Positions 22,473 to 38,113 of a stretch of DNA of 48,508 nt are shown here, in pieces. The number at the start of each line of letters is the position of its first letter. Within the stretch, counting starts at the first letter, position 1. The translations under genes were made by a program, and so were the position numbers. Source of the stretch: Solirubrobacterales bacterium (lineage in GTDB: Bacteria; Actinomycetota; Thermoleophilia; Solirubrobacterales; 70-9); the NCBI GenBank assembly GCA_017304845.1, contig JAFKLL010000036.1, positions 1-48,508 on the forward strand, given 5' to 3'. Under the pieces are notes generated by a model. It worked only from the letters and a program-made list of their open reading frames with translations, did no database searches and was not told the origin of the DNA.

Positions 22473-25400
22473 TCACCGGGCCCCCTTCTTCTTGGCCCTG
22501 CAGGGCGGATCGATGAACGCCGAGGTGCTGGTGCGGTTGCTATCGGTGTCGACCGCGGTGCCGGTCAGTTTCTGAGTTGCGCAACTCTTGGTCCTGAGCG
22601 TCACTCCGGCGCCCTTGAGCTTGATGGCGACCTTGACGGTGCCGGTCGGCAGCGTCTGGAAGTCGACCGAAGGCGCCCAGCCGCGGGCGAGCTTCGCGGT
22701 CAGGCCACCCCCGGAGAGGGTGACCACGCCACGCGCGCCCGGCTTGAGCTTCTTCGAAGCCTTCAGCCTGACGGTCTTGTTGCCGTCGGCGGTCTTGACC
22801 GTGGCGGTGACCAGCGCCCTGCCCCGGGCCTTCTTGCTGAGCTTGAGCGAGGTGCGCGCCCCGAGCCTGAACTTGGCCGAAGAGATGCTGGTCCGGCCGG
22901 TGTTCAACGTCGCCTGGAGGGCGGAGTTCTTACCGATCTTCTTGCCGATCTTCTTCAGACCGCCGGTGAGGATCGGGGACGAGCACTTGGCTGCCGTGCT
23001 CTTGAAGGTACAGGCCGGTTCCGGCTTTTCAGGCTCCTCCGGATCCGGAGGACCGAGGGTGCTGGTGTCCACGGCCCAGGTGCGGGCGGCCGGATGCTCG
23101 CTGTAGTTGCCAGCGTCGTCCCGGGCACGCACCCGGAAGGTGTGGCTGCCGTCGGCGAGCGCGTTCACCGTCTCGGGCGAGTCGCAGGCCGAGTAACCGC
23201 CGTCGTCGAGCCGGCACTCGAAGCTGACGCCACTCTCGGACGAGCCGAACTTGAAGGTCGCGGAGTCAGAACGGCTGGTGCCCGTCGGGCCGTCGTCGAT
23301 CCCGACGACCGGAGCGGCGGTGTCGATCGACCAGGTGCGGACCTGGCCGGGGTTCTCGACGTTGCCGGCCTGATCGACCGCCCGGACCCGGAAGGTCCGT
23401 TCGCCGTCGGGCAGACCCGCATAGCTCTGGGTCGAGACGCCGTCACAGTTGCGCCAGCTCTGCGAGTCCATCTTGCATTGGAAGCTGGAGCTCTCGTCGG
23501 CGTCGAACTCGAAGTCGGCGGAGCTGCTGTTGAGCAGGCTGCCATCGGCCGGGCCCTCGGTGATCTCACTGGTAGGTGCGACCGTGTCGAGGATCCAGCT
23601 GCGGCTCTCCGGCGAGGCGTCGACGTTGCCGGCACGATCGACCGCGGCCACCAGCAGGGTGTGGGGACCGTCGGTCAGCGCCGCGCCCGTGTAGGGGCTG
23701 TCGCAGGCCGCCCAGGAACCGCCGTCGACCTGACACTGGAAGGTGACTTCGTCCTCGTTGGAGGAGAAGGTCAGCGCCAGAGGCTGGTTGGTCCGGGCGG
23801 GGACGTTGCCGGTGACGGTGGTGTCCGGGGCGATCGTGTCGACCACGAAGTGCCAGGCGGCCGGCGTGGCGTCGGCCGTGCCTGCGGTGTTGACGGCCCG
23901 GACCTGGAAGGTGTGGGGACCGTCGGCGAGGCCGGACAGATCGACCGGCGAGGTGCAGGCATCCCAGGCCGCGCCGTCGAAGGAGCACTCGAAGGTGCTG
24001 GTCGGATCGTCGGTGTCGAAGGTGAACTCGGCCGAGGCGTCCGCGGCGAAGGCGGCCGGCTTCTGGTCGATCCAGGTGTGGACACCGTCCGCGGCGACCT
24101 CCCAGGCGTAGCTGGAGGTGCCGATGCGGCCGTGCTGATCGGTGGCGCGAACCGTGAGCTCGTACTGGCCGTCAGCCAGGTCGCTCAGGTGCAGCGGCGA
24201 CGCGCAGGGCGCCCACTCACCCGACTGGTCGGGGCCGGTGATCCGGCACTCGACCTGGAACGGCGCGGTGTTTCCGGACTCGTCGACGTCGAAGGTGAAG
24301 TCGGGCGAGGTGTCGCCGCTGTCGGGGTTCGGCGTGCCCGTGAAGGTCACGGCGGGCTTCGCATCGACCACCCACTCGGTCTCGGCCGGCGTCGGATCGA
24401 AGGTGTTGTCGCCACCATGCGCCCGGACGCGCAGGTTGTGGAGGCCGTCGTCGAGATCCTGGATCTCGTCGCCGGAGTCGCAGACGTACCAGGCGGTGTA
24501 GTCGAGCGAGCACTCGTACCGGGTCAGGGTCGAGCCCTCGGTCGGCGAGGTGAACTCGGGGGCGGCGCTACGGTCGTTGTGGTCGACCGTGGTGCTCGGC
24601 ACGTCCGTGTAGTAGGTCTGCGGGTCGACCCGGACCGTGGCGGTCTCGGAATCGGTGCCGCCCCAGCCGTCATTCACTCCGAAGGTGAAGGTGTCGTACC
24701 CGGAGAAGTCGTCGTCCGGGTTGTAGGTGGTCGTGTTGCCTGACGGCGCGGTGGCCGAGCCGTTGGCGGGCTGGGCCAGGATCGAGTACGACAGGGTCTG
24801 GTTGTCGTCGATGCCCTTGGCCGGGAAGACGTCAGAGTCGGTGGCGTTCATGTTGACGCCGACGGTCTGGTCGGATTCGACCTGCGAGGACGCGGGCGAG
24901 GCGACCGGCAGCGAGTCGACCAGGAAGTCGGTGGTCAGGGTCGACTGCTTGCGGCTCAGGTCGGCGGCCGAGAAGGCGCCGTTGTCGGTCAGTCGCGACC
25001 GGACCGAGTACCAGCCCGGGCTGAGCGAAGAGGTGTTGACGGTCCGGGTGGTCGAGCCGCCCGGCAGGCCGCCGTTCCAGGTGCCGAAGACATGCTCTTC
25101 GAAACCGTCGCGGCCGTTGGCGCCGTTGAAGTCGAGATCCCACTCGATGTCCTCGACGAGACCGCCGTTGGCGGAGTCGGAGGTGTCGGTCGCACCGGCC
25201 ACGTTGATCGTGGAGGAACCACCGAGGACCGGGCGGGTGGCGGTCAGGTTGCCGGTCGGGCTCGAGGTGTCGTTCGAGTTCACGTCGACCAGGCCGAGGT
25301 ACATGTACTGGTTGGAGCGGCCGTCGTTGTAGCAATCGCCGTTGATGTTGACGAGCTCGTTGCTCAGGCCGGTGGCCTCGACCGCCCACAGCCCGCGCTG

Positions 25401-26150
25401 CGGGAAGGTGATGGTGGTCTGAGTGCTGTTGCAGCTCTTCTCGGGAGCCGTGGTGTAGCCGTCCGAAAGGCGGCGGAGGCGCCACTTGATGCCCGCGAAG
25501 CCACCGCTCAGCGTGGTGTTGGCCTGCTTGCCGGTGTAGTTGAAGGTGACCGACTCGCCGGGCGCCACTTCCGTGTCGGACTGGCTCTGGTCCCGGATTA
25601 CGGTTCGTGCCGCGTTGGTGTAGGAGCAGTTGTTCTGGCGGTTGAAGTTGAGGGTCTTGGAGATCGGCGTGGTCCGCTCACCGTTGTCGAGCTCGGCGAG
25701 GAGGCTGATCGGCTTGGTCTGGTCATTGGTCTTCGACCCGAAGAGCGAGCAGTCCCAGCCGCCGAAGACCGGGATGTCGTAGGCGTACTCGAGGCGGGTG
25801 TACGCGTAGCCACCGTGGATGGTGGTCTGGGTCTGAGTGCTGACCGGGCGGAGCGTCTTGGAGGCCGACTGCTCGGTGCCGTTCCAGTCGTCGTCAATCC
25901 TGATGCCCGAGATGGAGCGACCGATGTCGTGCTGGATGACCATCGCCAGGTGGAGCCGCGTCTCGCCGTTGGTCGTGGCGGTCTGGCCACCGAGCGTGTC
26001 CTGGAGGAAGACGTTCGAGGCGTTCAGGACCACGGGCGTGGCAGCCTGGGCGGTCCCAGCCGCCGCGGTAAATCCGATGTAAGCGAGAACAAGGCAGAGA
26101 GCCGCCCCGATCAGTCGGAAATGGGCAGAACGAAGCGTGGTGCTATTCAC
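22473..26150 (-). CDS. Giant secreted protein: cadherin-like and six Cys-paired Ig-like repeats
   Basis: 1225 residues. The start is GTG at 26150, because GGAGGAG lies 5 bases upstream; an ATG at 26186 is possible but less well placed. Signal peptide: LIGAALCLVLAYIGFTAAAG ... AQA. Residues ~40-420 are a unique beta-rich region. At ~420-510 is a cadherin-like module (LSYSILAQPANGSAT, YNPDDDFSGYDTFTF). Six Ig-like repeats of the same family as in the 11701-17673 gene follow (TFECSFDGAAWDACTSP). A Pro/Glu linker (PDPEEPEKPEP) leads to a Cys- and Lys-rich C-terminal domain ending AKKKGAR. First gene of the three-gene operon, with a promoter ~230 bases upstream. Confidence 0.9.
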   Translation of the reverse strand: MNSTTLRSAHFRLIGAALCLVLAYIGFTAAAGTAQAATPVVLNASNVFLQDTLGGQTATTNGETRLHLAMVIQHDIGRSISGIRIDDDWNGTEQSASKTLRPVSTQTQTTIHGGYAYTRLEYAYDIPVFGGWDCSLFGSKTNDQTKPISLLAELDNGERTTPISKTLNFNRQNNCSYTNAARTVIRDQSQSDTEVAPGESVTFNYTGKQANTTLSGGFAGIKWRLRRLSDGYTTAPEKSCNSTQTTITFPQRGLWAVEATGLSNELVNINGDCYNDGRSNQYMYLGLVDVNSNDTSSPTGNLTATRPVLGGSSTINVAGATDTSDSANGGLVEDIEWDLDFNGANGRDGFEEHVFGTWNGGLPGGSTTRTVNTSSLSPGWYSVRSRLTDNGAFSAADLSRKQSTLTTDFLVDSLPVASPASSQVESDQTVGVNMNATDSDVFPAKGIDDNQTLSYSILAQPANGSATAPSGNTTTYNPDDDFSGYDTFTFGVNDGWGGTDSETATVRVDPQTYYTDVPSTTVDHNDRSAAPEFTSPTEGSTLTRYECSLDYTAWYVCDSGDEIQDLDDGLHNLRVRAHGGDNTFDPTPAETEWVVDAKPAVTFTGTPNPDSGDTSPDFTFDVDESGNTAPFQVECRITGPDQSGEWAPCASPLHLSDLADGQYELTVRATDQHGRIGTSSYAWEVAADGVHTWIDQKPAAFAADASAEFTFDTDDPTSTFECSFDGAAWDACTSPVDLSGLADGPHTFQVRAVNTAGTADATPAAWHFVVDTIAPDTTVTGNVPARTNQPLALTFSSNEDEVTFQCQVDGGSWAACDSPYTGAALTDGPHTLLVAAVDRAGNVDASPESRSWILDTVAPTSEITEGPADGSLLNSSSADFEFDADESSSFQCKMDSQSWRNCDGVSTQSYAGLPDGERTFRVRAVDQAGNVENPGQVRTWSIDTAAPVVGIDDGPTGTSRSDSATFKFGSSESGVSFECRLDDGGYSACDSPETVNALADGSHTFRVRARDDAGNYSEHPAARTWAVDTSTLGPPDPEEPEKPEPACTFKSTAAKCSSPILTGGLKKIGKKIGKNSALQATLNTGRTSISSAKFRLGARTSLKLSKKARGRALVTATVKTADGNKTVRLKASKKLKPGARGVVTLSGGGLTAKLARGWAPSVDFQTLPTGTVKVAIKLKGAGVTLRTKSCATQKLTGTAVDTDSNRTSTSAFIDPPCRAKKKGAR

Positions 26151-26375
26151 CGTTTCTCCTCCTCTGAACAAAGTGCTCCCTGACATCTGATGCTCTCCCT
26201 TGATGCTTCGACCGAGAATCAACCCGGCTGGTCCCCCCACCGCTTTCAGCGGTACGACGGCCCTATCTCCCTAAAAATTAATGCTGCCGAAAATCGACTG
26301 CTGGCTCCCCCTAAGCAACCGGAAACAACGAACTGTCCGGTTATGCCTATGTACTCCCTTGGATATTCGGACGGA
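26151..26375 (-). other. Long untranslated leader of the giant-protein operon
   Basis: About 220 bases lie between the predicted transcription start and the GTG at 26150. No gene is seen. It is more AT-rich than the surroundings (for example CTAAAAATTAATGC near 26271). Such a long leader before a 14-kb operon suggests post-transcriptional control, but no known riboswitch is recognisable by eye. Confidence 0.4.
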
Positions 26376-26403
26376 TTTATATCACACAAGCAACGGTTTG
26401 CAA
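26376..26403 (-). promoter_or_regulatory. Promoter TTGCAA-N16-TATAAA for the giant-protein operon
   Basis: On the minus strand TTGCAA (26398-26403) and TATAAA (26376-26381) are 16 bases apart in a locally AT-rich patch. This is the best housekeeping-type promoter upstream of the gene starting at 26150. Confidence 0.6.
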
Positions 26404-26444
26404 GGAAGTTGCTCCGACCACCGTCTGAAGCGGTCCCAGAACGA

Positions 26445-26473
26445 ACCAGGGACGGCGTCTCGCCGTCCCTGGT
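26445..26473 (-). terminator. Hairpin terminator of the beta-helix/collagen-like gene
   Basis: The 12-13-bp perfect arms of 26445-26457 and 26461-26473 (CCAGGGACGGCG and complement) with a 3-base loop lie 32 bases after the stop at 26505. The following minus-strand sequence TTCGTTCT is only weakly U-rich. Confidence 0.7.
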
Positions 26474-26504
26474 GGTACGTCCTCGGGCCCGTCGGGGCGC
26501 CGGA

Positions 26505-33252
<6,748 letters not shown>

Positions 33253-33277
33253 CTAGGGCTGAGTTTGTGACGGACGA

Positions 33278-33294
33278 GGGCCGCTCTTCGGCCC
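33278..33294 (-). promoter_or_regulatory. Leader hairpin before the beta-helix gene
   Basis: GGGCCG-CTCTT-CGGCCC, a 6-bp GC stem about 40 bases upstream of the TTG start at 33240. The rest of 33241-33440 holds no gene; no convincing promoter pair was found. Confidence 0.4.
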
Positions 33295-33447
33295 TATGCG
33301 TCGCGGAGAGTAGCGCATGTTTTCCCTGCAAGTGGGCACTTTTTTCAAAGACATGAACGTCACTCGACAAACTTACCGAGCACCGTTCATAGGAATACGC
33401 ACACGTTTCTGAGCGGTCGGAAGGCGGGCAATCGGCTTGCCCGAGCC

Positions 33448-33469
33448 AAAACCGGACCCAAAGGTCCGG
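33448..33469 (-). terminator. Rho-independent terminator after the membrane glycosyltransferase-like gene
   Basis: On the minus strand CCGGACC-TTTG-GGTCCGG is followed by TTTTGG: a 7-bp stem, 4-base loop and U4, 6 bases after the stop. A second small hairpin (GGGCAA/TTGCCC, 33426-33442) follows. Confidence 0.8.
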
Positions 33470-33474
33470 AACTT

Positions 33475-35787
33475 TCAGCGGACCGCTTCGATCCAGTCGA
33501 GGTTGCGGCCGCAGAGCCGCTGCGCGTCGACCGGCGTCTTCTCCACGATCTGGGCGTCATCGACCGGCTCGAGGATGACCGGGCCGATCCCGAACGGGTA
33601 GCCGCCGGTCGCCGGCCGCAGGATCCCGCCACGCTCGTAGGACATGCTCACCGGGAGCGACCCGGCGTTCAGGTCCAGTTCGCCGAGCGGGATGAACTGG
33701 GCGTTGTTGTTGAGCATCGCGCGGGCCGAGCCTGCGTCCTGCCCGTCGACCTCGACCGAGACCCTGCCCCGGGCCGATCCTCCGACCCAGACCTGGTACC
33801 GCCCCGCCTCGGCGACCTTGACGTCCCCGTCGGCGGTGCCGTCCGAGAGCGGCGTGAGCGTCTGGTTGACGGGGTCGGGCACCCAGTCGTCGGGGAAGTC
33901 GGGAAGCTCGGCGACGGCGTTCGGCTCGCGGATCGCGGCGACCACGGTGCCGGTCGTCCCCGCCTGGGCGGCCACCCGCTGCACCACGGCGCAGTCCGGC
34001 ACCGCGGCCGGCTGGAGGTCCCCGCCGAGCGGTCTGTGCTCGATCAGGGCACTGGCGTCGAAATTCTCGGGGCGCTGCCAGACGTCGTAGTACTTGCCGC
34101 GCCAGACCAGCTCGTAGGGCGAAGGGGGCCGGCTCTGCCGGGGGTTCCGCCTGAGCACCAGGGTCCGGTAGGTGAGCACGCCCTGCTCCTCCGGATCCAT
34201 GACCAGCTCGTCGGTGTCGGACCAGGCGCCCTTCTCGGTCTCGGTGCCGTCGAGCCTGGGGATGACCCGGCGCCTCAGCTCGGATGCCCCCTCGGCATCG
34301 AGGCGACGCAGGAAGTGCCTGACCCCGTAGGCCTGGTACTCCGTCATCAGGGCCGGTCCCTCGCCGGAGAACTCGTCGCCGATCTCCGAGAGCTCGGCCA
34401 ATTGGGACTGCGGCGCCAGCCAGCTCTCGTGGTAGGCGAGGGCGCTGGAGACGAGGATGCCGCAGGGCACGATCAGGAGCAGCAGGCCGATCGACCTCAG
34501 CCCGAGATCGGGGATCGCCGGGAAGAGCCGCCTCTGGCCTTCGGCCTCGGCCCTCGGTCCGGCACCGAGCAGGTAGCCGATCCCGACCATCGCCAGGACC
34601 AGGAAGGACGCCGATCCGGTGGCCAGCGCCTTGCCCTGGACCCAGGGTGATCCGACCACCCAGACGACGAAGGAGCCGAGCCCGGTGCCGAAGGTCAGCA
34701 GCAGGAGCCCCCAGGCCCTCCTCCCCACCGCGGCGACCAGGCCGAACCCCGCCGCGACCACGGTGGCGAAGACGAGGATCGAGGTCAGCAGGCTGGCCAG
34801 GTCCGACACGGGCTCCACCCGGAAATCGCCGACCGGCCAGGGGCCCGGGTACTGGGCGAGGCTCAGCGGGCGGATCAGGTTGCCCATCTCCTCGGCGCTC
34901 GTCAGCGGGCCCTGGTTCGGCGAGAACAGCTGGCCGCCCGCGAAGACGGTCGGCAATCCGATCGCGGCGATCCCGACCAGCGCGACGAGGCCGCCGAGCG
35001 CGAGCTTCCGGAAGAGCGCGCCGAGGTCGCCGTCCGACCGCTTGGCCCGCCACAGCCTCGCGGCCATCAGCAGGGCGACGCCGACCATGATCCCGGCCAG
35101 CCAGGGCAGCCCGCCGGCGCCCATCACCCCGATCAGCGCCGCGCCGGAGAGGATCGGGACCACGACCGCGCTGCGGAGCCGCCCGTTGCCGGCGAGCCCG
35201 ACCGCCCCGGCCGCGAGGACCGAGACGAGCAGCGCCGTCGCGACCTCCTTGATCCCGCCCCAGAATGCGTAGCCGACCAGCAGGGCGGGCTGGGCCGCGA
35301 TGAAGATCGCCGCGGCGCGCAGGCCGTGGCTGCGGATCACCGGCGCCGCCAGCTCGTAGAAGACCAGCGCCATGAAGGCCGCCATGACCGCGAGGTAGGG
35401 CTGGAAGAGCCAGGCGGAATCGGAGCCGGTCAGCTCGTGACCGACCCCGAGGGGGATGAAGGCGCCCAGCGGGTAGCCGGCCGAGAGGTTGATCTGGATC
35501 GTCGCCTCGTAGCTCGATGGCGCCAGGCCCGAGGCGGAGTGGCCGTGGGCGAGGACGTGGTCGGTGAAGGCGAGCCAGGTCGAGGTGTCGTCCAGCTTCA
35601 CGTAACCGGCGAAGGTCGGGGAGCCGGAGAGGATCACCGGGGCGCCGAAGACCAGGAAGACGCCGAGCGCGGCCAGCGCCGGCCAGAGATGGCGGCGTTC
35701 CAGCCCGAGATCGGAGAACCGGCGGACCGGCCCCCGGGGACCGCCGGTGACCAGCCCGACGTAGCCGGCCGCGCTCAGTCCGGTCAC
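33475..35787 (-). CDS. Polytopic membrane protein, GT-C glycosyltransferase-like, with C-terminal beta-sandwich
   Basis: 770 residues from GTG at 35787, with about 11 membrane helices, then a ~290-residue extracytoplasmic tail. After the first helix comes a loop with KLDDTSTW, the sort of acidic pair found in the first external loop of GT-C enzymes that use lipid-linked sugars. The tail has AGRYQVWVGGSARG ... VEVDGQDAG, resembling a carbohydrate-binding jelly roll. The same frame stays open for 63 more codons to 35976 and encodes two more good hydrophobic helices (WVIFPLVLLLLSVGLGLL), but with no ATG/GTG/TTG. The true start is probably ATT or CTG there, overlapping the upstream stop. The GT-C assignment is by architecture only; a link to glycosylation of the neighbouring collagen-like protein is inference. 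Confidence 0.8.
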   Translation of the reverse strand: MTGLSAAGYVGLVTGGPRGPVRRFSDLGLERRHLWPALAALGVFLVFGAPVILSGSPTFAGYVKLDDTSTWLAFTDHVLAHGHSASGLAPSSYEATIQINLSAGYPLGAFIPLGVGHELTGSDSAWLFQPYLAVMAAFMALVFYELAAPVIRSHGLRAAAIFIAAQPALLVGYAFWGGIKEVATALLVSVLAAGAVGLAGNGRLRSAVVVPILSGAALIGVMGAGGLPWLAGIMVGVALLMAARLWRAKRSDGDLGALFRKLALGGLVALVGIAAIGLPTVFAGGQLFSPNQGPLTSAEEMGNLIRPLSLAQYPGPWPVGDFRVEPVSDLASLLTSILVFATVVAAGFGLVAAVGRRAWGLLLLTFGTGLGSFVVWVVGSPWVQGKALATGSASFLVLAMVGIGYLLGAGPRAEAEGQRRLFPAIPDLGLRSIGLLLLIVPCGILVSSALAYHESWLAPQSQLAELSEIGDEFSGEGPALMTEYQAYGVRHFLRRLDAEGASELRRRVIPRLDGTETEKGAWSDTDELVMDPEEQGVLTYRTLVLRRNPRQSRPPSPYELVWRGKYYDVWQRPENFDASALIEHRPLGGDLQPAAVPDCAVVQRVAAQAGTTGTVVAAIREPNAVAELPDFPDDWVPDPVNQTLTPLSDGTADGDVKVAEAGRYQVWVGGSARGRVSVEVDGQDAGSARAMLNNNAQFIPLGELDLNAGSLPVSMSYERGGILRPATGGYPFGIGPVILEPVDDAQIVEKTPVDAQRLCGRNLDWIEAVR

Positions 35788-35975
35788 GACGCCGGTGGTC
35801 AGCTCGGCCAGGCCCGGGAAGCAGGTGACGATGCCGCCGATCGCGATCAGCGCGGCGAAGCCGACGGCCGGAAGCAGGGCCCAGGAAAGACGCTCGCCGC
35901 GGGCGAGCTCCGCCAGCAGGCCCAGGCCGACGCTGAGCAGCAGGAGGACGAGAGGAAAGATGACCCAGGCGGTAA

Positions 35976-36566
35976 TCAGGACACGGGCACGATATCGCCG
36001 CTGCGGACGACATCGAGGGCCGCGTTCTTCTCCGGGTCGTACACCTCGACCTGGAGGTCGGGCTGCTCGGGCCAGGCGATGATCACGCTGTAGGGATTGG
36101 CGGGGTCGTAGAAGCCGACTCCGCCGTTGGCGGTGATCCGCACCAGGCCCTTGCGGCTGGCCAGGTTGCGGGTCGCCTCATAGGCGCCGGTGAAGGGGTA
36201 GGTGCCGATGTTGAGGAAGCTCTGCTCGGGAGTGCCCGGCTCGGCCCCGTCGGTCAGGTAGCGCAGGTGCGTGTTGCCGGAGCCGTCGTGGCTGAACTCG
36301 ATCTGGGTGTCGGAGCGTTCGCCTGCCCAGAAGACCTGATGCCCGACCTCGTCCGGAAGGGCGGCCAGCTCGTCCGCGGCGACCACCCGGGCGTCGGTGG
36401 GATCGGCCCCTACCGCCGCGGATGACGGGTCGCCGTCGCGGTTGCAGGCGGTCAGGCCCCATACGGCCACCCCGACCAGGATGGCGGCGAAGGCGACGAT
36501 CGCGACCCGTTGTCCGGTGCCGGCCTTGGGCACCTCGGGCTTGACTGTGGTTGAAGCGCCGGTCAC
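35976..36566 (-). CDS. Membrane-anchored or lipoprotein-like extracytoplasmic protein
   Basis: 196 residues. A membrane segment (VAIVAFAAILVGVAVWG) is directly followed by LTAC, a good lipobox with Cys at residue 41; the 20-residue N-terminal lead is longer than usual. The exported part has no family I recognise; it contains SFLNIGTYPFTGAYEAT and WPEQPDLQVEVYDPEKN. The start is GTG at 36566, with a weak promoter (TTGAGG ... TACTGT) close upstream, so the leader is very short. The stop overlaps the likely start of the GT-C-like gene, suggesting the two products act together. Confidence 0.8.
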   Translation of the reverse strand: MTGASTTVKPEVPKAGTGQRVAIVAFAAILVGVAVWGLTACNRDGDPSSAAVGADPTDARVVAADELAALPDEVGHQVFWAGERSDTQIEFSHDGSGNTHLRYLTDGAEPGTPEQSFLNIGTYPFTGAYEATRNLASRKGLVRITANGGVGFYDPANPYSVIIAWPEQPDLQVEVYDPEKNAALDVVRSGDIVPVS

Positions 36567-36635
36567 AGAGGCTCAGAACAGTAGACGAGCTTCCTTTAGA
36601 AAACCTCAAAGCCGACGGGCCGGCTCCACAGAACC

Positions 36636-36667
36636 GAAAGGGGGCGCCTCGCGAGGCGCCCCCTTTC
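36636..36667 (-). terminator. Hairpin terminator after secreted paralog 3
   Basis: 15-bp perfect arms (36636-36650, 36653-36667; GAAAGGGGGCGCCTC and complement) start 21 bases after the stop at 36688. There is no U-tract. The same GGGCGCC-type core follows the two other paralogs. Confidence 0.7.
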
Positions 36668-36687
36668 AACGGATCAACTCCTCTGAC

Positions 36688-38019
36688 TCATCGGTCGACT
36701 TCGAAGTCGACCGTGGTGGTCTTGATGTGACCGACCGCGTCCGTGGCCTTCACCTTGAGCTGGTGCGGGCCGTTGGAGTAGTCGTCGCTGTCGATCGTGG
36801 GGTCGAGATCGAGCGCGCAGTTCTCGGTCGGGCAGGACTGCGAGTCCGAGTCGATCACCACGTCGTCGACGAGCACCTTCAGGTCGACGACGCCCGAGTT
36901 CTCCTTGCCGGACTCGCCATCGGTCGCGTCCGCCTCCAAGGTGTAGCTCGGGGCGGTCAGGACCATGCCCGGGGCGGACATGAAGCTGCCGTCGAGCGAA
37001 ATCTCGGGCTTCATCGTGTCGACCGAGATGTCGGCGACCCATTCCGCCGCGAAATGGCCGGCGCCGTCACCCACGGCCTTGTCGATGCCGGTGTGCCCTT
37101 CAGGCAGGTCGGCCACCTCGACGGTGGGCGCGAAGCCGTTGGGGGTCTCGGCGGGACATGGGTCCTCGGTGTTGCCGACGCAGTGATCGATCCAGCCGAA
37201 TCCCTGGGCCTGGTTCTCGGCCGGCTCCCACGGATCACTCACGTCCCGCTGCGACCCGAGCACCATCGCGTACCGCAGGCCGAGTCCAGTGTCCTCGGCG
37301 TCCAAGCCGACCTGGAATGTGCTGTTCTCGTCGAGCCAGCCGTCGGGAATCGAGTTCTCGTCCAGGTCGGCGGTCGGAATGTCTTCGTCGCTCAGGTCGA
37401 CGTCCAGCTTCTGCCAGCCAGCCCAGTGGTCGTAGGGAACGGACTCCGTGAACCCGGAGAGCAGGCCGGCGAACGCCTGCCGGACACCCGGCCCGCCTTC
37501 GCCGTCGATCATCTTCAGCTCTTCGGTCTCCTGAGTCGCCTCACCGGCCGAGATCGTCGAGCCGTCCCAGATCGCCGTGATCGCGATCGGCGGACCGGAG
37601 GGAAGATCGAAGATCGACTCCCCCGTCACGTTCGCGACCTGCGACGAGGCCTTGTCGATGTAGGAATCGGGTCCTCCGGGGACCGTGTACACCCACCAGC
37701 CGTAGTGCGAGTTGGTGAAGTCGCCCGACGAGTCGGCGTACACGAACGGCGCCTTGCCGTCGAACAGAGCGCATGAGTGGAACGTCTGCGAGCCGCACTC
37801 GTCGTAGTCGGTGAACGGACTGCCACTGGCGTTGGGCGGGTACTCCAGCATGTCGACGCTGTTCGTGTATCCGCTTCCCGTTCCGGTCCAATCGAAATTG
37901 TCCGTCGCGGGCGCCAGGTTGAGCGTCTCACCCGTGATCGGCTCGGCTTGAGCGACCGGGGCCAAAGCGCCCAGAAACAGCATGACGATCGTCGCCATCA
38001 ATACGGCACTGAACTTCAT
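36688..38019 (-). CDS. Secreted protein, Ig-like C-terminal domain (paralog 3 of 3)
   Basis: 443 residues from ATG at 38019 (MKFSAVLMATIVMLFLGALA ... AQA signal peptide); a GTG at 38046 would add nine charged residues. Mature layout as in the other two copies: YDECGSQTFHSC, VPGGPDSYIDKA, then GSFMSAPGMVLTAPSYTLEA, the SCPTENC Cys pair and terminal DAVGHIKTTTVDFEVDR. Identity to the copies at 6163 and 7651 is highest in the last ~120 residues and low in the first half, so the N-terminal halves may be specialised. A -10-like TATAAG lies near 38087, without a clear -35. Function unknown. Confidence 0.87.
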   Translation of the reverse strand: MKFSAVLMATIVMLFLGALAPVAQAEPITGETLNLAPATDNFDWTGTGSGYTNSVDMLEYPPNASGSPFTDYDECGSQTFHSCALFDGKAPFVYADSSGDFTNSHYGWWVYTVPGGPDSYIDKASSQVANVTGESIFDLPSGPPIAITAIWDGSTISAGEATQETEELKMIDGEGGPGVRQAFAGLLSGFTESVPYDHWAGWQKLDVDLSDEDIPTADLDENSIPDGWLDENSTFQVGLDAEDTGLGLRYAMVLGSQRDVSDPWEPAENQAQGFGWIDHCVGNTEDPCPAETPNGFAPTVEVADLPEGHTGIDKAVGDGAGHFAAEWVADISVDTMKPEISLDGSFMSAPGMVLTAPSYTLEADATDGESGKENSGVVDLKVLVDDVVIDSDSQSCPTENCALDLDPTIDSDDYSNGPHQLKVKATDAVGHIKTTTVDFEVDR

Positions 38020-38113
38020 CTCCCTCTCGTAGACGTCCCTGCCCACTGAGGCCGATCTCCCTGAACCTGGCCGGCCGCGGCGACCTTATACAACCGAGAT
38101 GTCGCCAACTCCG

